Numbered from the stretch's first letter, positions 10,865 through 18,584 are shown. The stretch: 64,000 nucleotides of DNA from Amycolatopsis pretoriensis (GCF_900107925.1 NZ_FNUJ01000003.1:1-64000), one strand, 5' to 3'. Notes: a model not told the origin generated them from the letters alone. Made by a program: numbers and translations.

Positions 10865-10954
10865 ACTCAGTGGTGCAGACAAGTCGACATATACCCGCGA
10901 GTAACCTCCCCGGGTTGCGCGAGGATTCCGCTGAATGGGCCATGATGGACGACT

Positions 10955-11320
10955 GTGGAGTCGACCCGAGTGGACCGCTGGCTCTGGGCGGTCCGGCTGA
11001 CGAAGACCCGACCGGACGCCGCGGCGGCGTGCCGGGGCGGGCACGTGCGCGTCAACGACAAGCCGGCCAAGCCCGCGACGACCGTCGTGCCCGGTGACGA
11101 AGTGCGCCTGCGCATCGGCGGGACGACCAGGATCCTCGACGTGGTACGGGTGATCCAGAAGCGCGTCGGCGCGCCGGACGCCGTGACGTGCTACGTGGAC
11201 CGGACTCCGAAGCCGCCCCCGGAGACCGCGATCCCGGTCGCCCGGCGCGACCGCGGCGCGGGCCGTCCGACCAAAAGGGAGCGTCGCGTGCTGGACGCTT
11301 TCCGGCAGCAGGACCTCTGA
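10955..11320 (+). CDS. S4-domain RNA-binding protein (Hsp15-like)
   Basis: This 121-residue basic protein has an S4 RNA-binding domain at residues 5-65 (RVDRWLWAVRLTKTRPDAAA, GHVRVNDKPAKPATTVVPGD). A Lys/Arg-rich tail follows. The family includes Hsp15, which recycles stalled 50S subunits carrying peptidyl-tRNA. The GTG at 10955 was preferred over the internal GTG (10970) because related proteins begin with the MESTRVDRW form. A 20-bp hairpin directly follows the stop codon. Confidence 0.85.
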   Translation: MESTRVDRWLWAVRLTKTRPDAAAACRGGHVRVNDKPAKPATTVVPGDEVRLRIGGTTRILDVVRVIQKRVGAPDAVTCYVDRTPKPPPETAIPVARRDRGAGRPTKRERRVLDAFRQQDL

Positions 11321-11325
11321 TCGTG

Positions 11326-11368
11326 GTGTTGCGATCGACCCATTTCCGAAATGGGTCGATCGCAACAC
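11326..11368. terminator. Bidirectional hairpin terminator with 20-bp perfect stem
   Basis: The left arm 11326-11345 and right arm 11349-11368 are perfect complements with a 3-nt loop (CCG). The hairpin starts 5 nt after the S4-gene stop and lies between convergent genes, so it probably ends both transcripts. Confidence 0.85.
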
Positions 11369-11409
11369 GACCGCGGTAATTCACCGGCGCCGGCAAATGC
11401 GCACCACGG

Positions 11410-11769
11410 TCACGCCGGGCTGAGGAACTCCAGCCGGTTGCCCAGGCAGTCGTGGGTGTAGAAACGCCGGTGGCCGGGGAAGCCGTCGTCCCACTCGACC
11501 TCGGCGCCGTGCCGGTGCAGCCGGTCGGCGAGCGCGTCGAGGTCGTCGGCGAGGATGCCCGGGTGGGCTTTGCGGGCGGGCCGGAAGCCCGGCTCGACGC
11601 CGAGGTGGAGTTCGAGGCCGCCGGTCCGCAGCCAGAGCCCGCCGCGGCCGGCGAGCGCGGGCGGTTTCGGGATCTCCGTCAGGCCGAGCACGCCGACGTA
11701 GAAGGCGCGGCAGCGGTCCTCGCTGCCCGGTTCGATGGCGAGCTGGACGTGGTGCAGGCCGAAGGTCAT
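11410..11769 (-). CDS. VOC (glyoxalase/bleomycin-resistance fold) protein
   Basis: This 119-residue single-module VOC protein shows HHVQLAIEPGSEDRCRAFYV at the start, LELHLGVE in the middle and the typical C-terminal end YTHDCLGNRLEFLSP. His, His and Glu in these three parts could bind a metal. Such proteins act as dioxygenases, glyoxalases or drug-binding proteins; nothing here says which. The start at 11769 fits the domain edge; the frame remains open upstream by chance. Divergent from the sigma factor gene at 11926. Confidence 0.82.
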   Translation of the reverse strand: MTFGLHHVQLAIEPGSEDRCRAFYVGVLGLTEIPKPPALAGRGGLWLRTGGLELHLGVEPGFRPARKAHPGILADDLDALADRLHRHGAEVEWDDGFPGHRRFYTHDCLGNRLEFLSPA

Positions 11770-11855
11770 GGCTCCCAGGGTGCCACCGGCCCGATGGTCA
11801 TTCCGCCCGATGACCATCGGAATCGCCACGGCGAGCGGGTTCTGCCCGGGATAAC

Positions 11856-11922
11856 GGGGACTTCGCCCGGTTCCGGTCCGGACCGGGCGAAAACGGGTAG
11901 TCCCCTCGCCGGATGGAGGGGA
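11856..11922 (+). promoter_or_regulatory. Alternative RNA hairpins overlapping the sigma gene RBS
   Basis: The inner stem pairs 11862-11871 (TTCGCCCGGT) with 11882-11891. An outer stem pairs GGGGAC (11856-11861) with GTCCCC (11900-11905). The same TCCCCTC (11901-11907) is a perfect complement of GAGGGGA (11916-11922), the ribosome binding site of the gene starting at 11926. The outer and RBS-blocking helices cannot form together, which is the layout of a translational switch. No known riboswitch class was recognised. Confidence 0.5.
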
Positions 11923-11925
11923 ACC

Positions 11926-12438
11926 ATGACAACCGCAGAAGAAGCCCCGGACCGCCTGCTCGCCGCGGCCCGGCCGCTGGTGGTGCGCTACTGCCACGCC
12001 CGCCTCGGGACCCGGCACGCCACCTGGTGCTCCGCGGACGACGTCGCGCAGGACGTGTGCGTCGCCGTGTTCAAGGCGCTGACCACCCGGCCGCCGGACC
12101 GGCCGTTCCCCGCGTTCGTCCAGGGCATCGCCCGGCAGAAGGTCACGGCCGCCCGCAAGGCCGCCGCCCGCCAGTGGGACGAGCCGGCGGCCGAGCTGCC
12201 CGACGAGGCCGACGCTTCGATGGACCCCGAAGACCACGCCCTGCGCCGGGAACTGGGCGAGCGGATGGCGAGACTGCTGCAGGTGCTGCCGGAGAAGCAG
12301 CGGCAGATCCTCATCCTGCGGGTCGCGGTGGGCCTCTCGGCCGAGGAGACGGCGGAACAGGTCGGGTCGACGCCGGGCGCGGTGCGCGTCGCCCAGCACC
12401 GGGCGCTCAGCCAGCTGCGGAAAGTGGTCGGCGGTTAG
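11926..12438 (+). CDS. Small sigma-70 family factor (ShbA/SigD-like)
   Basis: This 170-residue sigma factor has only regions 2 and 4. Region 2 is around residues 18-75 (VVRYCHARLGT, SADDVAQDVCVAVFKAL, FVQGIARQKVTAARKAA) and region 4 around 115-165 (VLPEKQRQILILRVAVGLSA, TPGAVRVAQHRALSQLRK). It closely resembles the ShbA-like factor encoded 330 bp away at 12760-13398, in the same blocks, so the two are probably paralogues. GGAGGGGA precedes the ATG and can be masked by an RNA hairpin. No anti-sigma gene is adjacent. The cupin gene follows 15 nt downstream. Confidence 0.85.
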   Translation: MTTAEEAPDRLLAAARPLVVRYCHARLGTRHATWCSADDVAQDVCVAVFKALTTRPPDRPFPAFVQGIARQKVTAARKAAARQWDEPAAELPDEADASMDPEDHALRRELGERMARLLQVLPEKQRQILILRVAVGLSAEETAEQVGSTPGAVRVAQHRALSQLRKVVGG

Positions 12439-12453
12439 AGCTACGCTGGCTCG

Positions 12454-12756
12454 GTGAGCGACAGCGAGAACTTCGAAGGACGCGATGTCGGGTCCGGGAT
12501 CTCCGTCATCCGCGAAAGCAGCGACGTCGTCGGGTCCGGGCCGCGCCTGCACAAGCACCCGTACACCGAGACGTTCGTGATCATCCGAGGGCGGGCCCGG
12601 TTCACCGTCGGCGACACCGAACGCGACGGCGGCGCCGGGGACGTGCTGGTCGTCCCGGCCGGCACGCCGCACAAGTTCGCCGTGCTCGGCCCCGGCGTCT
12701 ACGAGGCCGTGCACATCCACGAAAGCGACCACTTCATCACCGAATGGCTGGAGTGA
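12454..12756 (+). CDS. Small cupin-domain protein
   Basis: This 100-residue single-domain cupin has both conserved motifs: motif 1 in LHKHPYTETFVIIRGRARF (residues about 32-50) and motif 2 in GDVLVVPAGTPHKFAV (about 62-77). The His/Glu pattern suggests a bound metal. Enzymatic, sugar-binding or sensory roles are all possible. It lies 15 nt after the sigma gene and ends 4 nt before the convergent ShbA-like gene, so it is probably cotranscribed with the upstream sigma factor. Confidence 0.8.
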   Translation: MSDSENFEGRDVGSGISVIRESSDVVGSGPRLHKHPYTETFVIIRGRARFTVGDTERDGGAGDVLVVPAGTPHKFAVLGPGVYEAVHIHESDHFITEWLE

Positions 12757-12759
12757 CGC

Positions 12760-13398
12760 TCAGAACCCGCCGTCGCTGATCATGCCGCGCAGCTTCGTCA
12801 GCGCGCGGTACTGGGTGATGCGGACGTTGCCGGCGGAGATGCCCAGCGCCTCCGCCGTCTCGTTCGCCGACAGGCCGACGACGACCCGCAGCGACAGGAT
12901 CGCCTGGTGCAGCGGCGGGAGCAACGCCATGAGCTTGCCCAGCCGGGCGCCGAGGTCGAGGTCGAGCACGTGGCTCTCCGGCTCGTTGCCGCCGAGCGGC
13001 CGGTCCGGCAGCTCCGGCACGGGCTTCGACCGGTCGCGCGCGACCGAGCGGAAGGCGTCGGCGACCTTGTTCGCGGCGATGGCGCGCACGAGGTAGAGGA
13101 ACGAGCCGCCGCGGTCCTGGTAGCTCGGCAGCACCTTCAGCACGGCCAGGCAGACCTCCTGGGCGACGTCGTCGGCCGAGAGGTACGACAGGTCGCGCCC
13201 GCCGATCCGGGCGCGGCAGTAGCGCACGACCGTCGGCTTGATCAGCCGCAGCAGTGCCTGGACGGCGTCCGGGTCGCCGGCGCGCGCCGCCGCCACGACC
13301 GGGTCGAGCTGCTCCTTCGTCAGCTTCCCGTCCGGGCGCGGCAGCTCCTCGAGCACGACGTAGCCGTCGACCGCCGTCTCCGCCATCATGGTGTCCAC
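12760..13398 (-). CDS. RNA polymerase sigma factor, ShbA/SigD-like
   Basis: This 212-residue sigma factor has region 2 in VVRYCRARIGGRDLSYLSAD, DVAQEVCLAVLKVLPSYQ and YLVRAIAANKVADAFRSVAR, and region 4 in PPLHQAILSLRVVVGLSANE, TAEALGISAGNVRITQYRAL and TKLRGM. The wording of region 2 matches the ShbA/SigD group of actinobacteria, which drives expression of the principal sigma factor gene in Streptomyces and growth functions in mycobacteria. The GTG at 13398 was chosen because GGAGGG lies 5 nt upstream; two ATGs follow 4 and 5 codons later. Its promoter region contains paired 11-bp repeats. Confidence 0.82.
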   Translation of the reverse strand: MDTMMAETAVDGYVVLEELPRPDGKLTKEQLDPVVAAARAGDPDAVQALLRLIKPTVVRYCRARIGGRDLSYLSADDVAQEVCLAVLKVLPSYQDRGGSFLYLVRAIAANKVADAFRSVARDRSKPVPELPDRPLGGNEPESHVLDLDLGARLGKLMALLPPLHQAILSLRVVVGLSANETAEALGISAGNVRITQYRALTKLRGMISDGGF

Positions 13399-13544
13399 GG
13401 GTTCCCTCCTCGCATCGTCCACCGGACCGCCACCGGGGTACCCGTCGTCCACAATGGACCACACTGGCCCGTGTCCGTTGTCCTCGGTTCCCGGTCCGAC
13501 AATCGGAGTAATCGAGGCGCTGACCAGCAACGTTGCAGCAGTGT

Positions 13545-13566
13545 GGTTCTTGTCCAGATATTGTCC
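13545..13566 (-). promoter_or_regulatory. Pair of 11-bp tandem repeats facing the ShbA-like gene
   Basis: On the minus strand GGACAATATCT (13566-13556) is directly followed by GGACAAGAACC (13555-13545). The repeats start one helical turn apart and share GGACAA. The same arrangement in the opposite direction lies at 13619-13640, suggesting binding sites for one dimeric regulator on both promoters. Confidence 0.5.
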
Positions 13567-13618
13567 GTTAACCAGAAACGGCCCACCGGGCTTACCCGGG
13601 GGTCATCCCCGCGGGGCG

Positions 13619-13640
13619 GGACAAATAGTGGACAAATACT
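13619..13640 (+). promoter_or_regulatory. Pair of 11-bp tandem repeats facing the STAND gene
   Basis: GGACAAATAGT (13619-13629) is directly followed by GGACAAATACT (13630-13640), differing at one base. They lie 87 nt before the proposed TTG start of the STAND gene. They mirror the pair at 13545-13566. Confidence 0.5.
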
Positions 13641-13726
13641 GCCGCGCGTAGCGAATTCGCGGCCCGTTCCGATCCTTGGCGCGTGACCGAATCCGATCTC
13701 CCGGGAACCGAAGCCATGATCACCCA

Positions 13727-15628
13727 TTGACCGCCGACCGGTACGACGTCTTCCTGTGTCCCACGGTGCCCGGCAGGGTGGCGGAAGCCCTGCGCGCCGG
13801 TGGGCTGCGCGTTTTCCGGGGTTCGTCGTTCGACGATCTCGCGCCGGAACTGGCGGCCTCCCGGGTGGTGCTCGCCGGCCATTCGACGGTTCCGGGGGAA
13901 TCACTCGCGGACCTGGTGCGGCGGGTGCGCGAGAAAGCGGCCGCCGGACCCGGGTGCTCGTTGCTGTGGGCGGTCCACAGTGAACTGGTCGCGCGCCGGG
14001 CGGTGCTGGTGCGCGGCCTGCCGGGTATCGGCAAGACGGCGCTGGCCGAGCAGTACGCGTGCCTGGCCGGCGGGTTCGGCGGCCGGGTGCTGCGGACGGG
14101 CCCGTTCGGCCACCTCGACCCGGACGAGTTCCTGCCCGAGTTCCACCTGGCGTTGGCGGCGGCGACGGGCACGTCCGGCGGCGGGTTCGACCGGTTGCGC
14201 AAGCGGCTCGCGGCCCGGATCGACTCGGCGGGGTCGCGGGTGTTGGTGCTGGTCGATGATGTTCCGGCCGGGCTGCCGCCGGGCGAGCTGGCCCGGGTTC
14301 TGCTGCCGGCGAGCCGGGTCCGCACGCTGGTGACGAGCCGGGCGGCCCGGTGGCCGGGGGCGACGGTGGAGGTGCCGGGGTTGACCGTCGCGGAGGGTCG
14401 TCGATTGCTGCGGTCTGGGACGGCGCCGGACCTCATGGGCGCTGAGGACCGCGGGCCGCTGCCGACCGCGGTGGGGCCGGACCTCACGGCCGCCGAGGGC
14501 TGTCGGTCGCTGCCCGCCGCGGTGGGACCGGAACTCACGGCCACCGAGGGCCGCCCGTCGCTGCCGACTGGGACGGCGCCGGACCTCACGGCCACCGAGG
14601 AACGCCAGCCGCTGCCCGCCGCGGCGGGGCCGGACCTCACGGGCACCGAGGACCGCCGGTCACTGCCGGCCGGGACGGCGGAGGTACCAAGCTCAACGGT
14701 CACCGAGGACCGCCGCCGGGCGCTGCCATCCACGACGCCGGACCTCACGGTCATCGAGGATCGCCGGTCGCTGCCGGCCGGGACGGCGGAGTTCATCGCG
14801 CGCTGCGACGGGCACCCGATGACCCTCCGGGCGGCGGCGTTCTTGCTGGCGCGCGGTGAGGCACTGGATGGGCTACCGGACACAGCGCCGCACGCGATCC
14901 GCGAGGTGCTTTTGCGACTCGGGCGGCCGGTCTGCGAGGTGCTGCGGCTGGGGTCGGTGCTGGCGCCTTCGCCGATCCCGGTCGAGGTGGTGGCCGGCGC
15001 GGTGAGTGGCGGGGAGGCGGCGGTCGAGGAGTTGGTCGCGCGCGGGTTCGCGGTGTGGGCGGAGGGCGGCTTGCGGCTTCAGGCGCTGGCGGTGGAAGTG
15101 GCTCGCGCCGAGTTCGGGGAGCCGCCCACCGATGGGGTGGCGGAGGTGGTGTCGAGAGCGCTGGCGGGCGCCTCGAGCGGCGGCTCGGCAGGAATCCCGG
15201 CGGGCGGAATGACCGGCGGAGCGACTGGAGGCTCGGCGGGCACCTCAAACGGCGGGCAGGCCGGCGGAATGACCGGTGGCTCGGCCGGCGGATCGGTCAG
15301 CAACCCGACCGATGGCTCCCCCACCGCATCACCACCCGGCCACCTGACCACCATCACCCACACCTACCTCATCCAGCACGCCCGAGTACTCGCCAACCAC
15401 AGCCCAGCCCACCGCGCCGCCCTGCTACGCCCCGTCGCGACCGCCTATGAAACCCTCGGCGACCCGGCCACCGCCGGTGAGATCCACGCCGCCATCCTCG
15501 GGACCGCCGAAGCCACCTCCGCCGACCTCACCTCCGCCGCCCGGGTTGAACTCTCCTGTGGCTTCGTTGCCGAAGCCCTCGCCCACACCCGTCAAGCCGC
15601 CGCCGGGACCGATCGGCCTGCGCCCTGA
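13727..15628 (+). CDS. STAND (NB-ARC-like) ATPase with degenerate TIR-like N-terminus
   Basis: About 633 residues. The first 75 or so (RYDVFLCPTVPGRVAEALRA, GLRVFRGSSFDD, ELAASRVVLAGHS) look like the first half of a TIR domain. It appears shortened and lacks a clear catalytic region. The nucleotide-binding domain follows: P-loop RGLPGIGKTALAEQY near residue 97, Walker B VLVLVDDVP and TSRAARWPGATVEVPGL. About 120 residues of tandem repeats then interrupt the ARC region before EFIARCDGHPMTLRAAAFLL. A Gly/Ser/Thr-rich linker (about 15165-15340) leads to a helical, TPR-like end. Such proteins act as signalling or defence switches. A TTG start at 13727 fits the domain edge; a TTG at 13676 is possible. 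Its partner is not evident. Confidence 0.7.
   Translation: MTADRYDVFLCPTVPGRVAEALRAGGLRVFRGSSFDDLAPELAASRVVLAGHSTVPGESLADLVRRVREKAAAGPGCSLLWAVHSELVARRAVLVRGLPGIGKTALAEQYACLAGGFGGRVLRTGPFGHLDPDEFLPEFHLALAAATGTSGGGFDRLRKRLAARIDSAGSRVLVLVDDVPAGLPPGELARVLLPASRVRTLVTSRAARWPGATVEVPGLTVAEGRRLLRSGTAPDLMGAEDRGPLPTAVGPDLTAAEGCRSLPAAVGPELTATEGRPSLPTGTAPDLTATEERQPLPAAAGPDLTGTEDRRSLPAGTAEVPSSTVTEDRRRALPSTTPDLTVIEDRRSLPAGTAEFIARCDGHPMTLRAAAFLLARGEALDGLPDTAPHAIREVLLRLGRPVCEVLRLGSVLAPSPIPVEVVAGAVSGGEAAVEELVARGFAVWAEGGLRLQALAVEVARAEFGEPPTDGVAEVVSRALAGASSGGSAGIPAGGMTGGATGGSAGTSNGGQAGGMTGGSAGGSVSNPTDGSPTASPPGHLTTITHTYLIQHARVLANHSPAHRAALLRPVATAYETLGDPATAGEIHAAILGTAEATSADLTSAARVELSCGFVAEALAHTRQAAAGTDRPAP
14417..14790 (+). 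repeat. In-frame minisatellite, about seven 51-57-bp units
   Basis: Units encode variants of GPDLTATEDRRSLPAG, 17-18 residues each, with coding-strand similarity high enough to imply recent tandem duplication. They lie inside the ARC part of the STAND ATPase, between VAEGRRLL and EFIARCDGHP, where relatives have only a short segment. No frameshift results. Confidence 0.8.
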
Positions 15629-15631
15629 TCC

Positions 15632-16582
15632 TCACCCCGTCTGCCAGCGGATCCCGTACGCGAAACCCGGCGCCAGGTGCCGGAACCGGACGTGCACCTC
15701 GCCCACGTCGTCCAGCTCCAGTTCCGCTCCGCGGGGCGACCTCGTGTCGTTCTGGAACGCCTTCTCCAGCAGCACGATCCGGTCCGGCACCCGGTCGCCG
15801 AAGCGGACGTGCAGGTCGAACAGGTCGCACGGGTGCCTCGGTACGCAGATGTAATGGGGCTGGCGCATGTTCGCGCGGAATCGCAGACCTATGTCGTGGC
15901 GCTCACCCCGGCGCAGGGGCTCCGGCAACCGCAACGCCAACCCGATCCGGTCACTCGACTCCATCGCGCGGCCGGTCAGCTCGCCGCCGTGGAACACGTC
16001 GACCTCGAGATCGGACTCACGCACCGAATCGCCGGATTCGGCGCCCGCGGTGAGCGTGAGCGCTAGGTCCAGCTCGGCGATTTCGTCGGCGTCCGCGACG
16101 ACCCGGCGGAATTCGAACGCCTCGGCCACCGGCTGGTCGAGTGCGAGCGTCACGCGCAGTTCTTCGGTGTGCCAACTGCGGCTCGGATAGCGCGGTCGCG
16201 GATCCGGTCCGCCCGCCGCGACGGCCATTGCCGCGACCTGCTCGATTCCTTCGTCGATGCGGCGCCGGACCGTCCGGTCGTCGCGGTCGAGCGTGATCGC
16301 CGCCCAATGGACCCGCTCCTGGTAGAACGGTTTTCGCGCCCGCTCGTCCAGCGCGAACGCGGCCCGCAGAGCGATCTTCAGATCGTCCGGCAACGACTCG
16401 ACGAGCGGGCGCAATCGGTCGGTGAGTTTACGCCGCACCTCCACCGAGTCGTCATCTTCCAAAATGCCACAGGTGGCGCGCAAAGCGGGTCCGACGCGAT
16501 CCGCCAGTGGTGTGGTGAAAATTCCCCGCCCTTTGCGCAGAACCTTCAGCTCACCGACCACGTCCGCCGCACTGAGGTCCAC
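15632..16582 (-). CDS. Conserved actinobacterial protein of unknown function
   Basis: About 316 residues. The N-terminal 130 or so residues (VVGELKVLRKGRGIFTTPLA, GPALRATCGI, LDRDDRTVRRRIDEGIEQVA) form a helical module met in many actinobacterial proteins next to other regulatory domains. The C-terminal half is beta-rich (VPRHPCDLFDLHVRFG, DRIVLLEKAFQND, EVHVRFRHLAPGFAYGIRW), with no catalytic motif recognised. The GTG at 16582 is preceded by GGGAGG. The gene faces the STAND ATPase tail to tail with 3 nt between them. Cytoplasmic; function not assigned. Confidence 0.75.
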   Translation of the reverse strand: MDLSAADVVGELKVLRKGRGIFTTPLADRVGPALRATCGILEDDDSVEVRRKLTDRLRPLVESLPDDLKIALRAAFALDERARKPFYQERVHWAAITLDRDDRTVRRRIDEGIEQVAAMAVAAGGPDPRPRYPSRSWHTEELRVTLALDQPVAEAFEFRRVVADADEIAELDLALTLTAGAESGDSVRESDLEVDVFHGGELTGRAMESSDRIGLALRLPEPLRRGERHDIGLRFRANMRQPHYICVPRHPCDLFDLHVRFGDRVPDRIVLLEKAFQNDTRSPRGAELELDDVGEVHVRFRHLAPGFAYGIRWQTG

Positions 16583-16823
16583 CGTTCCTCCCTCGCCCTT
16601 CCCGCCGGGCATCAATATTCGTCAGCGCCGACGCCGATGTCCAGTCGATCAAGCCGCGGCAAACGGATCGTTATCCGCCGCATTCTTGGCGAGCCGCATC
16701 GATTTCGCACCCGAAAAGCGCCGGCCCCCGGGAAGCGGCCGCGCGCCTTCGTGTCGAAAGTGTCGAACGCCCCGGGCGGGTGATCGTGGGGTGGTCGCGG
16801 GCGGACCGGGGTACTTGTTGATC

Positions 16824-16991
16824 ATGAACCCGAAGGTGTGGCGCCTGCTGATCTCGGGGTCGCTGCGGCTGTTCCTGATCAGCGCCGTCCCGGCCGCCGC
16901 GCACCTCTCCCTGTTCGTGGGGGTGGTCGCGACGGTGATCGCGTTCGTCGTGCCCGCGCCGCGGACCGCGCACCAGCGCCTGGGCCCCTAG
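16824..16991 (+). CDS. Small membrane protein, hypothetical
   Basis: A 55-residue open frame starting MNPKVWRLLISGSLRLFLIS contains one clear hydrophobic stretch (LSLFVGVVATVIAFVVP, about residues 28-44) and a short polar tail. The hydrophobic pattern and codon use fit a real single- or double-pass peptide, but no strong RBS is visible and no family is recognised. It overlaps the 3' end of the convergent TetR gene by 4 nt. Confidence 0.4.
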   Translation: MNPKVWRLLISGSLRLFLISAVPAAAHLSLFVGVVATVIAFVVPAPRTAHQRLGP

Positions 16992-17626
16992 GCAGCCACG
17001 ACGCGCGCCAGCACGGCCGGAACCGCCCGTTCGAGCTCGGCCGCGGCGTCTTCGGCGCCGGCTAGGTGCCGGAGCAGGGCCTGCTGGAACAAGCCATCGA
17101 ACAGCGCGTACGCGACGGAACGCGGCACGCGGGCCGGCACCGAGGCCAGCTCGGCGTACCGCGCGACGACGTGGTCGATCATCTCCTCGCGGCGCCGGTC
17201 GATCTCGAGGACGTCGGCGCGGAAGGACTCCTCGAACAGGCTCTGGTTGCGCAGGTCGTACCAGAGCCGGTGCATCTTGGCGTCCGCGCGCAGGGTCCCG
17301 GCCATCGCCGCCGCGAAGTCCCGTTCGAGGTCGGCCGCCGTCCGCGCGCGGGCGACGATCTCGTCGTACCGGGTGACGCACACTTCCTCGAAGCGGCGCA
17401 CGCAGTGGGTCAGCAGGTCGACCTTGTCGGCGAAGTAGTAGTGCAGGACGCCGTGGGAGAACTCCGAGTTCTGCGCGATCTCCCGCAGGCTGGTGCGCGC
17501 GTAGCCGAGCTCGGCCAGGGTCCGCAGCGCCGACTCGGCCAGCTGGGCCCGGCGGTCGGCGAACTTGTCCACCTGACGGCGCGAGATCCGGTCGCGGGTC
17601 CGCTCCTTCGCCTCGGTCACCTGCAC
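16988..17626 (-). CDS. TetR-family transcriptional regulator
   Basis: This 212-residue protein has an N-terminal HTH around residues 25-70 (LAESALRTLAELGYARTSLR, EIAQNSEFSHGVLHYYFADK, VDLLTHCVRRFEE), the TetR signature with the HYYF recognition segment. The C-terminal ligand domain (MHRLWYDLRNQSLFEESFRA) is of the BetI-like group. The ATG at 17626 lies 32 nt past the end of the opposite-facing sigma gene region. No obvious neighbouring target exists; the nearest candidates are the small membrane peptide and the ECF41 sigma gene. Confidence 0.88.
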   Translation of the reverse strand: MQVTEAKERTRDRISRRQVDKFADRRAQLAESALRTLAELGYARTSLREIAQNSEFSHGVLHYYFADKVDLLTHCVRRFEEVCVTRYDEIVARARTAADLERDFAAAMAGTLRADAKMHRLWYDLRNQSLFEESFRADVLEIDRRREEMIDHVVARYAELASVPARVPRSVAYALFDGLFQQALLRHLAGAEDAAAELERAVPAVLARVVAA

Positions 17627-17658
17627 CGTCCGTCACGTCGTGGGCCGCTCGATTCAGT

Positions 17659-18546
17659 CTATCGGGCAGTTGACCGGCTTTCCGTGACCACGGCCCGCCA
17701 AGGGCGCAGCTTCTCGGGGTTCCGCACCCCCCAGATCCGCCGGATCACCCCGTCCGCGACGTCGAACGCCAGCACCGACTCGACCACGCCGTCCCGCTCC
17801 GCGACGAGCCCCGGCCGCCCGTTCACGACCCGCTCGACCAGCGTCATCGCCGGGATCCGGCGGGTGATCTCGACGGTGTACCGCGCCACGTTCTCGCCGC
17901 CGACGACCGGGCGCGGCACCGTGGTGGCGAGGCCCCCGCCGTCGGCGACCGCGACGGCCGCCGGGTCCAGCAGCCCGACCAAACCCGCGATGTCCATCGC
18001 TTCCCAGGCCGCCTTGAACGCCCGGACGACCGCGGCGTCCCCCGCACCGGCGGGAGCCGGCGCGGGCCGGACGCGGCGGCGGGCCGACGTCGCCAGCTGG
18101 CGGCACGCCGCCGCCGACCGGCCCAGCACCGCCGCCACCTCGGCGAACGGGTAGCCGAACACGTCGTGCAGGACGAACGCGACCCGCTCCGCCGGGGTCA
18201 TCGACTCGCACACGACGAGGAACGCCATCGTGACCGACTCGTCGAGCACCAGCGCCTCGGCCGGGTCCGCCAGGCAGTCCGAAGGCAGCGGCTCGGGGAG
18301 CCACTCGCCCGTGTACCGCTCCCGCCGGACCCGCGCCGAGCCGAGCAGGTCCAGGCAGATCCGGCTCGCGACGGTCGTCAGCCACGCCCCCGGCTTCGCG
18401 ATCGCTTCCCGCTGCCGCCCGGGCAGGGCGTACCACCGGCCGTACGCCTCCTGGACGACGTCCTCGGCGTCGCTCAGGGAACCCAGCAGCCGGTAGGCGA
18501 TCCCGATCAGCTGCGGCCGCTCGGCCATCAAGTCGTTGTCGCTCAC
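17659..18546 (-). CDS. sigJ: ECF41-group sigma factor (SigJ-type) with SnoaL-like C-terminus
   Basis: About 295 residues. Region 2 shows IGIAYRLLGSLSDAEDVVQE and GAWLTTVASRICLDLLGSAR. Region 4 shows LHDVFGYPFAEVAAVLGRSA and ACRQLATSARRRVR. The C-terminal 110 residues form the SnoaL-like extension characteristic of ECF41, including the terminal IRRIWGVRNPEKLRPW, which stands where this group usually carries its conserved NPDKL-type motif. In this group the extension takes the place of a separate anti-sigma factor. A GTG start with GAGG in front fits. The divergent CMD-family gene is the typical target of this group, and a matching promoter lies between them. Confidence 0.88.
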   Translation of the reverse strand: MSDNDLMAERPQLIGIAYRLLGSLSDAEDVVQEAYGRWYALPGRQREAIAKPGAWLTTVASRICLDLLGSARVRRERYTGEWLPEPLPSDCLADPAEALVLDESVTMAFLVVCESMTPAERVAFVLHDVFGYPFAEVAAVLGRSAAACRQLATSARRRVRPAPAPAGAGDAAVVRAFKAAWEAMDIAGLVGLLDPAAVAVADGGGLATTVPRPVVGGENVARYTVEITRRIPAMTLVERVVNGRPGLVAERDGVVESVLAFDVADGVIRRIWGVRNPEKLRPWRAVVTESRSTAR

Positions 18547-18584
18547 ACCGCCTCGACGAGCCGGGGCGGCGATCTGTGACACCG

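Larger units (their letters stand above)
13399..13726. other. Divergent promoter region between ShbA-like sigma and STAND genes
   Basis: No gene is seen in these 328 bases. The region holds two mirrored pairs of 11-bp tandem repeats (listed separately) and is less GC-rich than its surroundings near 13530-13580, as expected of promoters. A GC-rich inverted stretch (CCCCGCGGGG) lies near 13608. Confidence 0.5.

Noticed and set aside
14417..14790. Possible CRISPR-like array
   Set aside because: Repeats are 51-57 bp, contiguous, without spacers, in frame with the STAND protein; it is a coding minisatellite.
13720..14883. Minus-strand 387-codon frame opposite the STAND gene
   Set aside because: Repetitive Ser/Arg-rich translation mirrors the minisatellite; no domain or RBS.
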